From NCBI RefSeq assembly GCF_001039355.2, contig NW_019773581.1:389840-453839 (forward strand): a stretch of DNA of 64,000 bases. Reading direction: 5' to 3'. The notes below the pieces were generated by a model. It worked only from the letters and a program-made list of their open reading frames with translations, made no database searches and was not told where the DNA came from. Source of the DNA: Lingula anatina. Taxonomy: Eukaryota; Brachiopoda; Lingulata; Lingulida; Lingulidae. Both the position numbers and the translations under genes were made by a program. Shown here piece by piece: positions 62,668 through 64,000 of this stretch (position 1 is its first letter; each line of letters starts with the position of its first letter).

Positions 62668-63791
62668 TCAGAAATGAGAACTTTGCGAAAGTTTCAATTT
62701 AGTTCCCGACACGTTGGGGTCGTCTGCTGCCGGTAAACATTTAGTCAACCAATCGCTGCATTTCTTTACTGAGTGAGAGAAAACCTTCGGGTTGATCGGA
62801 TCATCCTCCTCCGGGTTGTACTTGTGCGTATATTGATATCTTGAGTCATAACCAGCAGGGGTAATCTCAAAAGTCTTCTCTCGAAAATGATACCGCGGCA
62901 CCGTGAAATTTCCAACACCAGGAATGGCGTGTTGCGTAAAAGACGGGCTATAATAATCGTCGTCAAATGCTTCTTGTCGCTCGCGCCTGCGCGTTGGCAA
63001 GACGGCAGCAAATTCATTATTGTAATAGTCGTCTGCCTCCTGCGAAAAATCAGGGCCACTGTCCGTCTTAACCTGTTGAGAGAGCTTTGAATCGCTGCCA
63101 ATCTTTGGAAGTTTAGTTCTGGCTGATTTGTTACGGCTTTTATTGTTGTTGCCGTCATTGTATTCTTTCCAATGCACCACCTGTTTGGGAGCCCCTTGTG
63201 GTTTTTTGTGCTCGCGGCCATTGTAACCAAAAGAATTATTTCTTTGGCGAGAGGTGACGGGGGTTTCACCGGAGGTATTTGATTCAGTCTCACTTTTGTG
63301 ACGTCGTTTACTCTGTATATTTTTCTGCACAAAGTCAACATTTGCGTAAGGTTGTTCCTTTGTCGCTCTCAGTGCATTGCCATCGCTATTGTTGTTTACA
63401 CCAATGGTTTGTTCATCCGATACTGCAGGGTTCTCTCGTTGAGTCCCCACTTTGGCACTTTCGTTATAATATTGCCCCTTTTCAAAGCGTTCTAAACTAT
63501 TTTGATTATTCTCATCGTCTCGATTGGTATTCTCTACCGTCTGTCGATCGGTATAATTCCTGTCATCTTTGTCATCAAGTTCCATCGCCTCCATTGTCTG
63601 TGTCATCGCGCACTGGGCTTCTACTGACAGCCGAGACCAAATGTTCTGTTTACGAGGAGGACAGCGTCTTTCCGAGGAGGGCGTTTTCTTCTTCCTTCTT
63701 CGGTGATACCTGGGAGGCTTTTCTGCCTGGCCGGTCGTAGCTTCTGGACATGAGTGCATGGACAGAAGCGTCCCCTCGCTTTCAGCCGATC
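62668..63791 (-). CDS. Terminal exon of a large, mostly disordered, unrecognised protein
   Basis: An open frame of 374 codons follows the acceptor TTATCCCTAG (63792-63801) and ends at a stop at 62668; it needs a preceding exon ending in phase 1, beyond or near the window edge. The first ~270 residues are polar and low in hydrophobics (RYHRRRKKKTPSSERRCPP, Asn/Asp/Gln-rich stretches, ETESNTSGETPVTS), with basic clusters that could be nuclear localisation signals. The last ~110 are more ordered: DDDYYSPSFTQHAIPGVGNF, TVPRYHFREKTFEITPAGYD, RYQYTHKYNPEEDDPINPKV, FSHSVKKCSDWLTKCLPAAD. I do not recognise the family. Long frame, clean acceptor and composition support coding; antisense ORFs at 62887-63740 are shadows. 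Confidence 0.65.
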
Positions 63792-63837
63792 CTAGGGATA
63801 AAAAGAGAAAAATAAAGTCTTGAAATATTTCAAACAC

Positions 63838-64000
63838 GTCTATTAAATTAAAATGTAAATTTAAATATAGAAACTATTATTTTATCCATTGCGTGGGCAA
63901 AAAGTCATCATAGCTCTCTGCTTATCTGATGCTGAAGGCGACGGTATAGAATTTAATATGTATACATCTCTAACGTCACTTAAATTTCTCTCTCTCTCTC
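63838..64000. other. Upstream flank (intron) ending in (TC)n
   Basis: AT-rich intronic sequence of the gene above; the window ends inside a TCTCTC tract at 63987-64000. No upstream exon is visible. Confidence 0.5.

Noticed and set aside
62766-63740. ORFs of 191 codons (-) and 153 codons (+)
   Set aside because: Other frames of the 374-codon terminal exon, without splice or family support.

Overview
The window is from an intron-rich animal nuclear genome, AT-rich and full of microsatellites, poly(A/T) runs and short inverted-repeat transposons. Seven protein-coding genes could be traced exon by exon from splice sites, reading phase and remembered family sequence. The mix (SUEL-type lectin, small alpha-kinase, cblD, C2orf69, transformer-2, ICE2, frequent TAGGCCTA words, the CCTCCGCCAAGGAGG repeat) fits a marine invertebrate such as a hemichordate, echinoderm, cephalochordate or lophotrochozoan. 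I cannot name the phylum from sequence alone.

Layout. 1-2.9 kb (-): 5' half of MMADHC (cobalamin trafficking), running off the left edge. 3.8-5.1 kb (+): C2orf69, head-to-head with MMADHC. 7.3-7.8 kb (-): terminal exon of an unrecognised protein. 10-12.7 kb (-): secreted SUEL/rhamnose-binding lectin with an acidic N-terminal segment, a Ser/Thr stalk and a basic Cys-rich tail; its first exon and promoter recur at 13.9-14.2 kb. 18.4-33.6 kb (-): small Cys/Tyr-rich single-pass membrane protein with a PPxY tail (VOPP1/WBP1/CYYR1-like), its last two exons present twice. 38.4-44.2 kb (-): transformer-2 SR splicing factor, with a 347-codon intronless acidic ORF nested in intron 1. 44.6-55.2 kb (+): ICE2/NARG2, 18 exons, head-to-head with TRA2, with a GC-AG first intron and two AT-hook-like motifs. 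58.2-60.2 kb (+): compact TATA-driven alpha-kinase with a predicted myristoylation signal. 62.7-63.8 kb (-): last exon of a long, disordered, unrecognised protein.

Three near-identical duplicated blocks each abut a single N (13,679; 22,008; 52,351). They look like haplotype overlaps placed end to end by the assembler, not biology, and they duplicate exons of three genes. A 134-base N gap interrupts a 75-bp minisatellite at 35.0-35.3 kb. At least seven families of short inverted-repeat elements were found; several recur within the window and one pair gives a clean target-site duplication. I saw no CRISPR array, rRNA, recognisable tRNA or autonomous transposase. The genes do not form a pathway, but both divergent pairs pair functionally compatible housekeeping genes: mitochondrial/cobalamin (MMADHC, C2orf69) and nuclear RNA biology (TRA2, ICE2).
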